Positions 8,239 to 16,836 of a stretch of 64,000 nt of DNA are shown in pieces; the first letter of the stretch is position 1, and each line of letters starts with the position of its first letter. Source of the stretch: Desulfuromonadales bacterium (GTDB lineage Bacteria; Desulfobacterota; Desulfuromonadia; Desulfuromonadales; JAGXHI01). The stretch lies in the NCBI GenBank assembly GCA_024636295.1, contig JAGXHI010000068.1, positions 1-64,000 of the forward strand, read 5' to 3'. Under the pieces are notes generated by a model, which did no database searches, was not told the origin of the DNA, and saw only the letters and a program-made list of their open reading frames with translations. The translations under genes and the position numbers were made by a program.

Positions 8239-9021
8239 ATGGAACTGAATGAATCAATTTCCGCGGTCATCACCGGAGGCGCATCGGGCCTGGGCGAGGC
8301 GACCGCTCGTGCGCTCGCAGGGCAGGGCGTCAAAGTCGCCCTCTTTGACCTGCAAAAGGAAAAGGGGGAGAAGGTCGCCGCCGAGATCGGCGCCGTCTTC
8401 CGCGAGGTCGATGTCACCGACGAGGAGAGCGTCAAAGAGGGCTTTGCCAGAGCTCGTGCGGTAAATGGCCAGGAGCGGATACTGATCAACTGCGCCGGTA
8501 CCGGTAAAGCGGGCAAGACTGCTTCGCGCGACAAGACGACCGGGGAAATCAGCCACTATCCGACGGAAGATTTTGAGCGCATCCTTCAGATCAACCTGAT
8601 CGGCACTTTTCGCTGTATCGCTCTGAGCTCAGCAGGGATGCTGACCCTCCCTGCCCTGCCGGACGGCGAACGCGGAGCCATCGTAAATACCGCTTCTGTT
8701 GCCGCCCAGGACGGCCAGATCGGCCAGGTGGCATATTCCGCTTCGAAAGCGGGAATCAACGGCATCACGCTGGTCGTCGCGCGCGATCTTGCCAGGGAAG
8801 GGATCCGGTGCAACACCATCATGCCCGGACTCTTCGACACGCCTTTGCTGGCGAGCTTGCCGGACCATGTCAAAGCGGCCCTCGGAGCACAGGTGCCGTG
8901 CCCGTCACGACTCGGCAATCCGCCGGAATTCGCATCACTCGCCCTGGAAATGATCAGAAACGGCTATCTGAACGGCGAATGCGTGCGTCTCGATGGCGCG
9001 ATCCGCATGGCGCCCCGATGA
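8239..9021 (+). CDS. Short-chain dehydrogenase/reductase (3-hydroxyacyl-CoA dehydrogenase type II-like)
   Basis: The 260-residue NAD(P)-dependent SDR has the nucleotide motif TGGASGLG near residue 11, the NCAG motif near residue 83, a catalytic Ser in NTASVAAQDGQIGQ, and YSASK at about residues 160-164. The sequence pattern, including the long insert after NCAG and the PGLFDTPLL segment, matches the 3-hydroxyacyl-CoA / 2-methyl-3-hydroxybutyryl-CoA dehydrogenase (HSD17B10-like) subgroup used in fatty-acid or isoleucine degradation. GAAGGAGG lies before ATG 8239. It stands alone; neighbours give no pathway context, so the exact substrate is uncertain. Confidence 0.88.
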   Translation: MELNESISAVITGGASGLGEATARALAGQGVKVALFDLQKEKGEKVAAEIGAVFREVDVTDEESVKEGFARARAVNGQERILINCAGTGKAGKTASRDKTTGEISHYPTEDFERILQINLIGTFRCIALSSAGMLTLPALPDGERGAIVNTASVAAQDGQIGQVAYSASKAGINGITLVVARDLAREGIRCNTIMPGLFDTPLLASLPDHVKAALGAQVPCPSRLGNPPEFASLALEMIRNGYLNGECVRLDGAIRMAPR

Positions 9022-9315
9022 TTTCAGCCGCTTCCCTTGATCTCCCGAGATCCTCCGGCAGCTCAACCGAAGAAAGGAAGCCGGAAGTTCCGTTCTGTCC
9101 AAATCTGGGCGATGGACGAAAATGATGACAGCGGCCCCCCTCCTTTGAATTCGGTGGACGCAATCGGCGCATGCGATGATCTGCTTGCCCGATCTCGAGC
9201 CTGACAGGATGCTTCACTTTTCTTCACATTCCCGACAACATTGCGAAACAGAAGAATGGCACCATGGCGTCCAATCAAAAGGGGAATTCTCCCCGGCCGA
9301 AAAAGGAGATTACCA

Positions 9316-9774
9316 ATGAAAAAGGGGTTCAAAGCACTGGTGTCGGTTCTCGTGTTGGCGCTTGCCGGAGGGCTGTTCGCTGGATGTCATCATCATCGGC
9401 ACAGCTATCACGGCAATCCCGAGAAGATGGCCGAAAAACTGGAGAAACACCTCGATCGCGCTCTAAGTAAAATCGATGCGACCGAGGAGCAGAGAAACAG
9501 GATCCATCTGATAGCGGGGGAAATCATCGAAGATGCGAGGGCAACCCGCAAAGAAAGCGCCGGCGGGCATGGCAGAATTCTAGACTCTCTTCTCTTGGAC
9601 AATCCGGATCGTGAATATCTGCACCAGCGGTTGGATGAGAAGGCGGAGGCCATGACCGAATTCGGCCACCGGACGGTGGACCGGCTGATCGAGATCAGCG
9701 CGGTCCTGACCCCCGCTCAAAGAGCCGAGCTGCAGGAGCGCTTTGAGTCTGCGCACGGGGCAGAGAAGCAATAA
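9316..9774 (+). CDS. Spy/CpxP-like periplasmic lipoprotein
   Basis: This 152-residue protein has a signal peptide ending in lipobox LFAGC followed by a His-rich stretch (HHHRHSYHGN) that may bind metal. Residues about 35-150 are predicted all-helical with the LTPAQRAEL motif (LTxxQ) near the C-terminus, the hallmark of the Spy/CpxP/CnrX family of periplasmic stress chaperones and sensors. Start 9316 is preferred because AAAAGGAG precedes it and the signal peptide begins there. It sits upstream of an OmpR/CpxA-like two-component pair, so it is likely a target or a negative regulator of that system, as CpxP is in enterobacteria. Confidence 0.8.
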   Translation: MKKGFKALVSVLVLALAGGLFAGCHHHRHSYHGNPEKMAEKLEKHLDRALSKIDATEEQRNRIHLIAGEIIEDARATRKESAGGHGRILDSLLLDNPDREYLHQRLDEKAEAMTEFGHRTVDRLIEISAVLTPAQRAELQERFESAHGAEKQ

Positions 9775-9834
9775 TGAGCTTAACCATTCTCCATATTGTC
9801 TGCGCAAACGAAAACGAAAAAAAGGAGCCGGATT

Positions 9835-10245
9835 ATGCCTGAAGTGGAACTCAACGAAGATATTCGCCGACATTTTCATCTTTTCTGGGATAATTTTCCC
9901 TTTCCCGTTCTGCTCGTCCGAAGCGACCGTACCATTCTCGATCGCAACAAGGCAGCTGAGGCGCTGGGGTCCGCCCCCGGAACACGGTGCATCGACCAGG
10001 GAGACAAAGAAGCGCATAAGGGTTGCCTCGCCAATCAGGCGCTGCGCGAGAAGACTACAAAAAGATCGGTGGAATATGTCAAGGGATGGAATCGGGTTCT
10101 GGATTCCTACTGGATTCCCCTGCCGGGGCACGAAGAGCTCTATGTGCATTTCGGCATCGATATCACCGAATACGCCGCCGAGCGCTTCTTCCCAAAAGAA
10201 TGCGGAAGTGATACCGGTTGCACATCCTGCGCGGGGAATAATTAA
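9835..10245 (+). CDS. PAS-domain protein with C-terminal cysteine cluster
   Basis: The 136-residue product is a single small PAS-like domain (FPFPVLLVRSDRTILDRNKAAEALG) followed by a C-terminal tail with three cysteines (C..GC.SC). It has no output domain, signal peptide or membrane segment, so it would be a soluble sensor or adaptor. ATG 9835 is favoured by AAAAAAGGAG upstream over an in-frame ATG 13 codons earlier. It lies between the Spy-like gene and the two-component genes, which suggests a role in the same stress response. A redox or metal role for the cysteines is speculation. Confidence 0.68.
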   Translation: MPEVELNEDIRRHFHLFWDNFPFPVLLVRSDRTILDRNKAAEALGSAPGTRCIDQGDKEAHKGCLANQALREKTTKRSVEYVKGWNRVLDSYWIPLPGHEELYVHFGIDITEYAAERFFPKECGSDTGCTSCAGNN

Positions 10246-10256
10246 ACACAGGTTTA

Positions 10257-10297
10257 GGGGTGCTGAAAAAAGGCCGCAAGGCGGCTCTCAGCACCCC
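10257..10297 (+). promoter_or_regulatory. Strong stem-loop just before the small membrane protein gene
   Basis: GGGGTGCTGA (10257-10266) and TCAGCACCCC (10288-10297) form a perfect 10-base stem, with a nested GCCGC/GCGGC hairpin inside the loop. No T-tract follows; instead a GGAGG ribosome site comes three bases later and the ATG at 10312. It may stabilise or separate the downstream message, or be a terminator lacking a U-run. Confidence 0.5.
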
Positions 10298-10311
10298 TGC
10301 GGAGGTCGCGC

Positions 10312-10569
10312 ATGGTTACATTCGTTCTTCTGCTGTCCCTATTTTTGCTGGCCGCCGGACTCAATATTCCATTGGGCTACCTGCGGCAAGGGTATGCAAA
10401 GTTTACTTTCGGCTGGTTCTTCTACACTCACCTGTCCATTCCCGTTATCATTTACGTGCGGACCAAAACGGGATTCGATGTGGAGTTTTTCCCCTTGACG
10501 GTCGCAGGGGCCGTAGCCGGGCAGCTTATGGGCGGGATTTTCGCCAGGAGGAAAAATGCCCACGTTTGA
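10312..10569 (+). CDS. Small two-helix membrane protein, unknown
   Basis: The 85-residue protein has hydrophobic segments at about residues 3-18, 34-48 and 60-76, with a conserved-looking middle (GYLRQGYAKFTFGWFFYTHLSIP). GGAGG precedes the ATG. It ends 24 bases before the response regulator and is probably in the same transcript. No catalytic motif is seen. Proteins of this kind are found near regulators in Desulfuromonadales, but I do not know a function. Confidence 0.65.
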   Translation: MVTFVLLLSLFLLAAGLNIPLGYLRQGYAKFTFGWFFYTHLSIPVIIYVRTKTGFDVEFFPLTVAGAVAGQLMGGIFARRKNAHV

Positions 10570-10593
10570 AGAAAAATCGAAGAGAAGAGGAAC

Positions 10594-11301
10594 ATGGAAC
10601 GTGAGCCGCTGATCAACCTTTTGATGATCGAGGACGACCTGCGCCTGGCCCAGCTCACCCGCGAGTACCTGGAGCGCAACGGCGTCGTCGTCAACCTGGA
10701 AGCCGACGGAGAGCGGGGACTTCAGCAGGCGCTGCGCCACCGCTTCGATGTGGTGCTTCTCGATTTGATGCTGCCTGGACGCGACGGAATTTCCGTCTGC
10801 CAGCGTCTGCGCGAGCACTCTGACGTCCCCATTCTCATGATCACCGCCCGGGGAGAAGAGGCCGACCGTGTCCTGGGCCTGGAGATCGGAGCCGATGATT
10901 ACATCCCCAAACCGTTCTCTCCCCGGGAACTCCTCGCCCGAATCCGGGCCGCCGTGCGCCGGGCGCGGGGTCAGGTGGGGCCCCGCAGCGCCCTGGTCCG
11001 CGTGGGCGACCTGGTCCTCGACCCCGGCACGTTGACGGCGACCCTGAATGGCATGCCGCTGGATCTGACCAGCTACGAGTTTGCCCTTTTACAGGCCCTG
11101 GCGGAACGCGCCGGACAGGTCCTCTCCCGCGAACGGCTCATGGAATTCGGCCGCGGCAGCGCCGAGGAAGCCTTCGACCGCTCGATCGACGTGCATATTT
11201 CCAGGCTTCGCCAGAAACTCGGGGACGATCCGCGCAATCCCCAGAGGATACGCACCGTACGCGGCGCCGGATACCAGTATCTGGACCGGGGGATGGGATG
11301 A
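10594..11301 (+). CDS. OmpR/PhoB-family response regulator
   Basis: The 235-residue protein has a receiver domain with acidic pair ED (13-14), phospho-acceptor Asp57 (VVLLDLMLPG), and the conserved Thr/Lys (MITARGEE, YIPKPF). A winged-helix DNA-binding domain spans about 135-230 (LTSYEFALLQALAERAG, RTVRGAGYQYL). Sequence style is close to RstA/CpxR. Its ATGA stop overlaps the start of the histidine kinase by four bases, showing translational coupling. Control of the upstream Spy-like gene is a reasonable inference. Confidence 0.93.
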   Translation: MEREPLINLLMIEDDLRLAQLTREYLERNGVVVNLEADGERGLQQALRHRFDVVLLDLMLPGRDGISVCQRLREHSDVPILMITARGEEADRVLGLEIGADDYIPKPFSPRELLARIRAAVRRARGQVGPRSALVRVGDLVLDPGTLTATLNGMPLDLTSYEFALLQALAERAGQVLSRERLMEFGRGSAEEAFDRSIDVHISRLRQKLGDDPRNPQRIRTVRGAGYQYLDRGMG

Positions 11302-12650
11302 AAATACCGCGGCGCCGTCTTTTCTGGCGCATTTATCTCAATGGTCTGCTGCTGATCGTGGCGGCGGCTCTGGCTGCGTCGATGACCATCCTCTTGGTGC
11401 AGCCTGAGTCCCGCTTCCATGGGCGTCCCGAGCGATTGCATCGACTTATCGCTGTCGAGCTGGCGCTTCATCTCGATGACCGTGGGGAACTCCGGGCGAC
11501 CCTCGATCGTTTTGCCCGCTCCCTGAAGCGAGGCGCGGCCGTCTATCGCCGCGATGGCACGCCACTTGCCGTTGCAGGCCGGGCGCCGTCGCCCCTCGAT
11601 GAGGAACGCCTGTCCCGCATCGGCGACTGGCACCCTCTGCGCCATGATGGACGCTGGGTTTATGCCGTTTACCTGAATGGCGAAGGCGCTCCCTATCTGC
11701 TGCTGGAAGGGGCTGAATCGGGGTGGTTGCGGCTTCTTCTCTCCCTCGCCGCCGTCCTTCTGGTTGTGGCTCTGCTTTCGTGGAGGCGGGTCCGTGTTAT
11801 CGCGTCCCCTCTGGAGAGCCTCATGGCCACCTCGCGGGCACTGGCCGCCGGCGATCTCTCCGTCCGCAGCGGTATCGATCGCAGGGATGATGTGGGTGAC
11901 CTGGCCCGCGCTCTTGACGAAATGGCCATGCGCCTCCAGGAACGCATCCGCAGCGAGAGGGAGTTGTTCGCCAATATCTCACACGAGATCCGAACGCCTC
12001 TGGCCCGTTTGAGAGTGGCCCTGGAGTTGTGCGAGGACGCTCCCGGCGATTCCCGGCAGACAATGGAGCGGTTGCACGGGATGGGCGCCGATCTGGCCGA
12101 GCTTGAAAGGCTTGTGGAAAATGTGCTGACCAGTGCCCGATTCGATCTTGCCGCCAGCGGGCCGGCTGCCATCCCCATGCGGCCACGAGCCGTTGACCTT
12201 GGTAGTTTTTTCACGGAAGTCGCCGCCCGCTTTGTCCGACATCATCCTGATCGGACATTGGATAAAAGGATTTCGCCGACTGTGCCGGCAGCCGTTATTG
12301 ATCCAGAGCTGCTGAATAGGGTCTGCGACAATCTGCTCGACAATGCCGTCAAATACAGCGCCCCGGGAAGCCCTGTTGCGCTCGCCGTGACGGAAAAAGG
12401 AAATCGGATCAGGGTGGAAGTCGCCGATCTTGGCCAGGGGGTCCCGGAAGAGGATTTGCCGCACCTTTTCGAGCCTTTTTTCCGCAGCGACCGCAGCCGA
12501 TCTCGCCAGATGGGCGGCGCCGGCCTCGGGCTTACCTTATGCAAGCGCATTGTCGAGGCTCACGGCGGAAAAGTCACCGCCCGACTCAAAGAAAAAGGCA
12601 TGATCTTCAGTTTCGAACTGCCTCTTTCGGGCAGACGCGAAATGCCGTAA
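11298..12650 (+). CDS. Membrane sensor histidine kinase (CpxA/RstB-like)
   Basis: The 450-residue kinase has a transmembrane helix at about 10-30, a periplasmic loop of about 110 residues, a second helix at about 145-163, a HAMP domain, then HisKA with His229 in NISHEIRTPLARLR. The ATPase domain has the N box NLLDNAVKYS, G1 (DLGQGVPEEDL) and G2 (GAGLGLTLCKRIV). It overlaps the response regulator by four bases and must act with it. The Spy-like lipoprotein upstream suggests that it senses envelope or metal stress. Confidence 0.93.
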   Translation: MKIPRRRLFWRIYLNGLLLIVAAALAASMTILLVQPESRFHGRPERLHRLIAVELALHLDDRGELRATLDRFARSLKRGAAVYRRDGTPLAVAGRAPSPLDEERLSRIGDWHPLRHDGRWVYAVYLNGEGAPYLLLEGAESGWLRLLLSLAAVLLVVALLSWRRVRVIASPLESLMATSRALAAGDLSVRSGIDRRDDVGDLARALDEMAMRLQERIRSERELFANISHEIRTPLARLRVALELCEDAPGDSRQTMERLHGMGADLAELERLVENVLTSARFDLAASGPAAIPMRPRAVDLGSFFTEVAARFVRHHPDRTLDKRISPTVPAAVIDPELLNRVCDNLLDNAVKYSAPGSPVALAVTEKGNRIRVEVADLGQGVPEEDLPHLFEPFFRSDRSRSRQMGGAGLGLTLCKRIVEAHGGKVTARLKEKGMIFSFELPLSGRREMP

Positions 12651-12793
12651 GGTCTGTAACCGGTTCTGTGCCGGGTTTCTTTGACTTAGGGCGTATTACT
12701 TTTCCCTTATGAGCGCCATTCTGCTACAGTTTCCAACCAGCCTTGACGAATTCCGAATAGATTTTGCCGATGTTTCTCTGAAAGGAAAACACG

Positions 12794-13255
12794 ATGATCC
12801 TTGATGCTGTCGATCGCTTTCCCGGGTACGAATCGCTGCACGCTCTTTTCCCGGCAGTAACAAGATTCCTTGGCAGACCGGATCTTGGGGATCTGGCCGA
12901 GGGAAGACATGAAATAGGCGGAACGGAACTTTATGCGATGGTGATCCGGGCCGCCGGAAAATCGTCCGATGACGCACAGCTCGAGGTTCATAACGACTAC
13001 ATCGACATCCAAGTGGTTCTTCAGGGAAAAGAATCGATAGGATGGAAGTCCCGGTCGGCGTGCATGACTGCAGTTGCGGATTATGATCCTGAAAAGGATC
13101 TGCAGTTTTTTGAAGACAGTCCGGACGCCTGGGTTCAGGTCCACCCGGGGCAGCTGACAGTATTCTTTCCGGAGGATGCTCACGCGCCGATGGTTTCCGC
13201 AGGGTTTCTTCACAAGATCGTGATAAAAGTCGCCCACGAGAAGATTGAAACGTGA
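12794..13255 (+). CDS. YhcH/YjgK/YiaL family protein
   Basis: The 153-residue soluble protein matches the YhcH/YjgK/YiaL (DUF386) beta-barrel family: HNDYIDIQVVLQGKESIGW in the middle and VHPGQLTVFFPEDAHAPM later supply the conserved metal-ligand His/Glu/His positions. Family members are sugar anomerase/epimerase-like or bind sugar-acid ligands. TGAAAGGAAAAC gives a good ribosome site before ATG 12794. Its stop overlaps the GTG start of the DUF3047 gene, so the two are coupled. No sugar-utilisation genes are nearby. Confidence 0.82.
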   Translation: MILDAVDRFPGYESLHALFPAVTRFLGRPDLGDLAEGRHEIGGTELYAMVIRAAGKSSDDAQLEVHNDYIDIQVVLQGKESIGWKSRSACMTAVADYDPEKDLQFFEDSPDAWVQVHPGQLTVFFPEDAHAPMVSAGFLHKIVIKVAHEKIET

Positions 13256-13911
13256 ATATGGCACCCCGATTTTTCTGGGCCGCGGTTTTCATCCTGTCGA
13301 TGGCCATTTGCCCCGGGTCCGTATCCGCTGCCGAGATCGCTGTCGCCCGCTTCGGCACTGAAGGGCTCGGCGGCTGGGAGGTCAAGGAATTCGAGGGGCT
13401 TACGGATTATCGGCTGGTGGAGGAAGATGGCCGCACGGTTCTCGAGGCCCACGCCAAAGGTTCGGCCTCAGGCCTGGTGAAGAAACTCTCGTTTGATCCG
13501 GCTGAATACCGCTATCTGAAGTGGTCCTGGAAAATCCGGCAGACAGTAGCCGGCGGAGATGCAAAAAGCAGGGAAGGCGATGACTACGCCGCCCGAATTT
13601 ACGTGATCTTCCCGGGATTCTTTTTCTGGCAGACACGGGCGCTCAATTATATCTGGGCGAACAGGCTGCCCAAGGGCGATTTTGTTTCCAACGCCTTCAC
13701 TGCCAATGCTCGGATGCTGGCTGTTCAGTCCGGGGCTGAGATGGCTGGACGATGGATCAGCGAGCAACGCGATATTCTGGCGGATTATCGGCGGCTCTTC
13801 GGCGAAGATCCGCCCCCTGCGGGCGCCCTGGCCATCATGACCGATACCGACAACACCGGCGTCGAAGCAATCGCCTGGTATGGCGACATCACCCTCTCGA
13901 CAAGCCCGTGA
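13252..13911 (+). CDS. DUF3047 family exported protein
   Basis: The 219-residue protein has a signal peptide (FFWAAVFILSMAICPGSVSAAE) and a single DUF3047 domain (LSFDPAEYRYLKWSWKI, DDYAARIYVIFPG, IWANRLPKGD, MTDTDNT), a family of unknown function with a jelly-roll-like appearance. The start is GTG 13252, overlapping the stop of the previous gene, or ATG 13258 two codons in. Its stop overlaps the GTG start of the helicase as GTGA. Confidence 0.8.
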   Translation: MNMAPRFFWAAVFILSMAICPGSVSAAEIAVARFGTEGLGGWEVKEFEGLTDYRLVEEDGRTVLEAHAKGSASGLVKKLSFDPAEYRYLKWSWKIRQTVAGGDAKSREGDDYAARIYVIFPGFFFWQTRALNYIWANRLPKGDFVSNAFTANARMLAVQSGAEMAGRWISEQRDILADYRRLFGEDPPPAGALAIMTDTDNTGVEAIAWYGDITLSTSP

Positions 13912-16439
13912 AACAACCGAAACTCATCACAATCCCCCTGCGCGATTTTGCACTGCCGGTCCCCCGCACGGGAAGCATTGAAGCCCAGTCGGGATATGGA
14001 CGCTCGGCCGCCGAGGGGCAGGAGATCCATGCCCGCGTGCAGAAGAAAAGAGCGAAAGCCGACCCCCTGTACCAGCCGGAAGTGGCGGTATCCTGTCAAT
14101 TCGATCGGGAGGGATATCGCTTCCGGGTCGACGGCCGGATGGACGGCTTCTTCAGGCATGACCCGCCGAAGATCGAGGAAATCAAGTCCGGATTCAATAT
14201 TCTGGAGCTTTCCCGAAAGCTCGCGGACAGCCCGACAGACCATCCCTATGGTCTGCAGCTTCTGACCTACGGCTATTTCTACTGGCGCGAACACAACGTT
14301 CTTCCCGCACTTTACTTTCATCTCGTCTCTTCCCGCAGCGGTGATTCCAGAGATCTCGACCTCTCGCTTGATCTCTCCCTTTATGAAGAATGGCTGGACA
14401 GCCGACTTGATGAACTTGTGGTCGAAGCGGGGCTGGCGGAGAAGCGCGCCGCCAGAAGGCGAAAGATGTCTTCCCTCTTCACCTTTCCCTTCCCGAACCC
14501 GCGTCCCGGACAGATAGAGCTCATGCAGGAGATCGAGCAGGGAATGACGGAGGGAAATCCGATGCTTGTCCAGGCCCCCACAGGGCTCGGGAAAACCGTC
14601 GACGTCCTTTATCCGGTGCTCAAGGAAGCGCTGAGCCGGGGGCAGAAAACGGTTTATGTCACGCCGAAAAACAGTCAGCACTCGGTTGCCGAGGACGCAA
14701 TTGACCGTTTCAAGGAATCGGGCGCACGCGTCAAATCCCTCTCGATCACCGCAAAATCCAAGATCTGCTTTAAGGACGAACCTCTGTGCAGCCCCGAATA
14801 CTGTGAATATGCTCGAGATTACTACGCGAAGATCCATGCGCACGAAATTCCCGATATCCTGACCAGAAAGAGAAAGTTGAAGGCTAGAGCTTTTCGCGAG
14901 CTCGGTCAGCAGTACCAGGTCTGCCCGTTTGAATTGCAGCTCGAGGGCGTTCGGGAAGCGGATGTGGTCATCTGCGATTACAACTACGTCTTCGCTCCGC
15001 GTTCGGCCCTTCACCGCGTGACGGACCTCGGCGTCGATCAGGCAGGAAAGCCCTCCCTGGTCATCGATGAAGCCCATAACCTCCCCGCCCGGGCTATGGA
15101 CTACTATTCCCCGAGCCTCTCATCCGCTGCGCTGGAGCGTATGCGCGAGGAGATCCGCAAACTACCCGGCCGCTTCGGGCTCGAGGCGGAGGAGCTCCTC
15201 GACGGCTGCATCAGGGCCGTGGAATCCTGTCGGCAGGATGATGGGACAGGGCCAATGCTGATCGATTCTCCAGGAGATCGCTTTTTTGGTCAGGACGCAA
15301 GGCTGCACGCCTTCCTGTCCCGCTACCTGGAATCGGACGTGGAGATACGTCGTCAGGACGTGGTTCTGCGGCTCTGCTTTTACTGGTCTGAATTCGCGGA
15401 AGCCCTGGAGTACGTCGGCGATCCCGACAGGCAGGAGTTCTTCACCACTTACCACCCGCATCCGCCCGGCGGCACGGTGAAAATCACCTGCAGCGATGCC
15501 TCCGCCATGCTGAAAGACCGCTATGGAGAGTACGAGCAGGTGGTGGGGTTCTCGGCGACCCTGAAGCCCTTCGAGTATTATGTGCGTCTCTCAGGTCTGG
15601 ATGCGAAAAGGGTGAGGACAGCGGAATTTGAAAGTCCCTTTCCGCCCGATCGGCGAAAGGTTCTGATTATCCCCCAGGTCTCCACCAGATACAGCCGGCG
15701 CGAGCACAATTATTCCAAAATCGCCGATGCCCTTCAGCGGATAACGGCTCTGCGCCGCGGCAATTATTTCGTGTTTCTTCCGAGCTTCGATTTTCTGGAC
15801 AGGGTAACCGCTCTCTTCCGGCCGCCCGAAGGCTTTGACGTACTGAGGCAGGAACGGAGTATGAAAGCTTCCGGCGTCGAGGCTATCGTGGACACGATTC
15901 GCAGCCATAACGTCCCGACGATTGTCTTCGCCGTGCAGGGAGGTTCCTTCTCGGAGGGGATGGATTACGCAGGGGAAATGCTCATCGGAGCCTTTGTGGT
16001 CGGTCCGCCGCTGCCCAGTTACGATCTCGAACGGGAGCAGATGAAAAAATACTACCAGAGTCGGTACGGCGCCGGATTCGATTACGCCTATGTGATACCC
16101 GCCATGGCCAAGGCGATTCAGGCCGCCGGGAGAGTCATCCGCTCCGAGACCGACCGCGGTCTTATCGTCCTCATGGACAGCCGGTTCATTGAACCGGGTT
16201 ACACCCGCTCCATGCCGGCGGACTGGTTCGAGTCCGATGTCGCGGAACTGGTTTCCAGCAGCATCCTGGGCGGACGCGACTCGGCTCGAATCGGGGCCTG
16301 TCGTTTCCCCCTTGCAATCCCGGTGCTGAGATATATAAGAGTATCGATACTCAGGAGGAAAGTTCAACGATCATCAGGAGGTGAGACATGCGTCATTTGC
16401 TCTGGATCGGATTTCTGGGAATCGGAAGCTTTCTGCTGA
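13908..16439 (+). CDS. PD-(D/E)XK nuclease fused to XPD/DinG-type ATP-dependent DNA helicase
   Basis: The 843-residue protein joins two modules. Residues about 55-150 carry a Cas4/RecB-like nuclease pattern: RVDGRMDGF, EEIKSG, then HPYGLQLLTYGYF. From about 195 on is a superfamily-2 XPD/Rad3 helicase: Walker A APTGLGKT near 222, four cysteines between about 286 and 343 (KICFK, PLCS, EYCEY, VCPFE) that fit the 4Fe-4S cluster, VIDEAHN near 386, and the motif VI region QAAGRVIRSETDRG. GTG 13908 overlaps the previous stop; the open frame extends further back only through the DUF3047 gene. The final 50 residues look unlike the family and run 52 bases into the cupredoxin gene, suggesting a lost stop or a frameshift near the 3' end. 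Role: probably DNA repair. Confidence 0.85.
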   Translation: MKQPKLITIPLRDFALPVPRTGSIEAQSGYGRSAAEGQEIHARVQKKRAKADPLYQPEVAVSCQFDREGYRFRVDGRMDGFFRHDPPKIEEIKSGFNILELSRKLADSPTDHPYGLQLLTYGYFYWREHNVLPALYFHLVSSRSGDSRDLDLSLDLSLYEEWLDSRLDELVVEAGLAEKRAARRRKMSSLFTFPFPNPRPGQIELMQEIEQGMTEGNPMLVQAPTGLGKTVDVLYPVLKEALSRGQKTVYVTPKNSQHSVAEDAIDRFKESGARVKSLSITAKSKICFKDEPLCSPEYCEYARDYYAKIHAHEIPDILTRKRKLKARAFRELGQQYQVCPFELQLEGVREADVVICDYNYVFAPRSALHRVTDLGVDQAGKPSLVIDEAHNLPARAMDYYSPSLSSAALERMREEIRKLPGRFGLEAEELLDGCIRAVESCRQDDGTGPMLIDSPGDRFFGQDARLHAFLSRYLESDVEIRRQDVVLRLCFYWSEFAEALEYVGDPDRQEFFTTYHPHPPGGTVKITCSDASAMLKDRYGEYEQVVGFSATLKPFEYYVRLSGLDAKRVRTAEFESPFPPDRRKVLIIPQVSTRYSRREHNYSKIADALQRITALRRGNYFVFLPSFDFLDRVTALFRPPEGFDVLRQERSMKASGVEAIVDTIRSHNVPTIVFAVQGGSFSEGMDYAGEMLIGAFVVGPPLPSYDLEREQMKKYYQSRYGAGFDYAYVIPAMAKAIQAAGRVIRSETDRGLIVLMDSRFIEPGYTRSMPADWFESDVAELVSSSILGGRDSARIGACRFPLAIPVLRYIRVSILRRKVQRSSGGETCVICSGSDFWESEAFC

Positions 16440-16777
16440 TAGCCGGTTGCAGCGGTCCGAAAAAAGTTGCGACCGTCCCTGCGGGTGCTGGTGAGAAGGT
16501 GATCGGGATCAAAGCCCAGAGCTTTGATTTCGATCCGGATATAATCCGGACTCGACCGGGAGACCGGCTGGTGCTTGAGGTTGAAAACATATCCGGCATG
16601 GGGCACAACATCACGGTGAAAAGTCCTTCCGGCACAATCCTGGTATCCCGGAATCTTCCCGCCCATGAGACGGTCCGTCTTGAGCTCGGCCTGGAAGAAA
16701 AGGGAGAATACCCCTTCTATTGCGACAAGCCCATGCATCCCACATTGGGGATGAAGGGAGTTTTGATGGTGGAATGA
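16388..16777 (+). CDS. Cupredoxin-domain lipoprotein
   Basis: The 129-residue protein has a signal with lipobox LIAGC and a single cupredoxin fold. Copper ligands are visible: His in MGHNITV, Cys in YPFYCDKP, His in MHPTL and Met in GMKG, the H-C-H-M set of type-1 copper sites. It is likely a periplasmic or outer-membrane electron carrier or copper-binding protein. CAGGAGGTG precedes the ATG. The gene begins inside the 3' end of the helicase frame and ends at a strong bidirectional terminator. Confidence 0.87.
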   Translation: MRHLLWIGFLGIGSFLLIAGCSGPKKVATVPAGAGEKVIGIKAQSFDFDPDIIRTRPGDRLVLEVENISGMGHNITVKSPSGTILVSRNLPAHETVRLELGLEEKGEYPFYCDKPMHPTLGMKGVLMVE

Positions 16778-16787
16778 AGAAGAGGGG

Positions 16788-16833
16788 ATCAGAAACAAAA
16801 GGGCCGCTCGCTGGCGGCCCTTTTGTTTCTGAT
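16788..16833. terminator. Bidirectional intrinsic terminator
   Basis: A long near-perfect palindrome: ATCAGAAACAAAAGGGCCGC pairs with the complementary arm ending at 16833, giving T-runs on both strands. It serves the cupredoxin gene (plus) and the convergent aldehyde dehydrogenase (minus). Confidence 0.9.
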
Positions 16834-16836
16834 ATA

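Noticed and set aside
12658-12683. AACCGG / CCGGGTT pairing after the histidine kinase considered as a terminator
   Set aside because: The stem is short and imperfect and the following T-run is weak.
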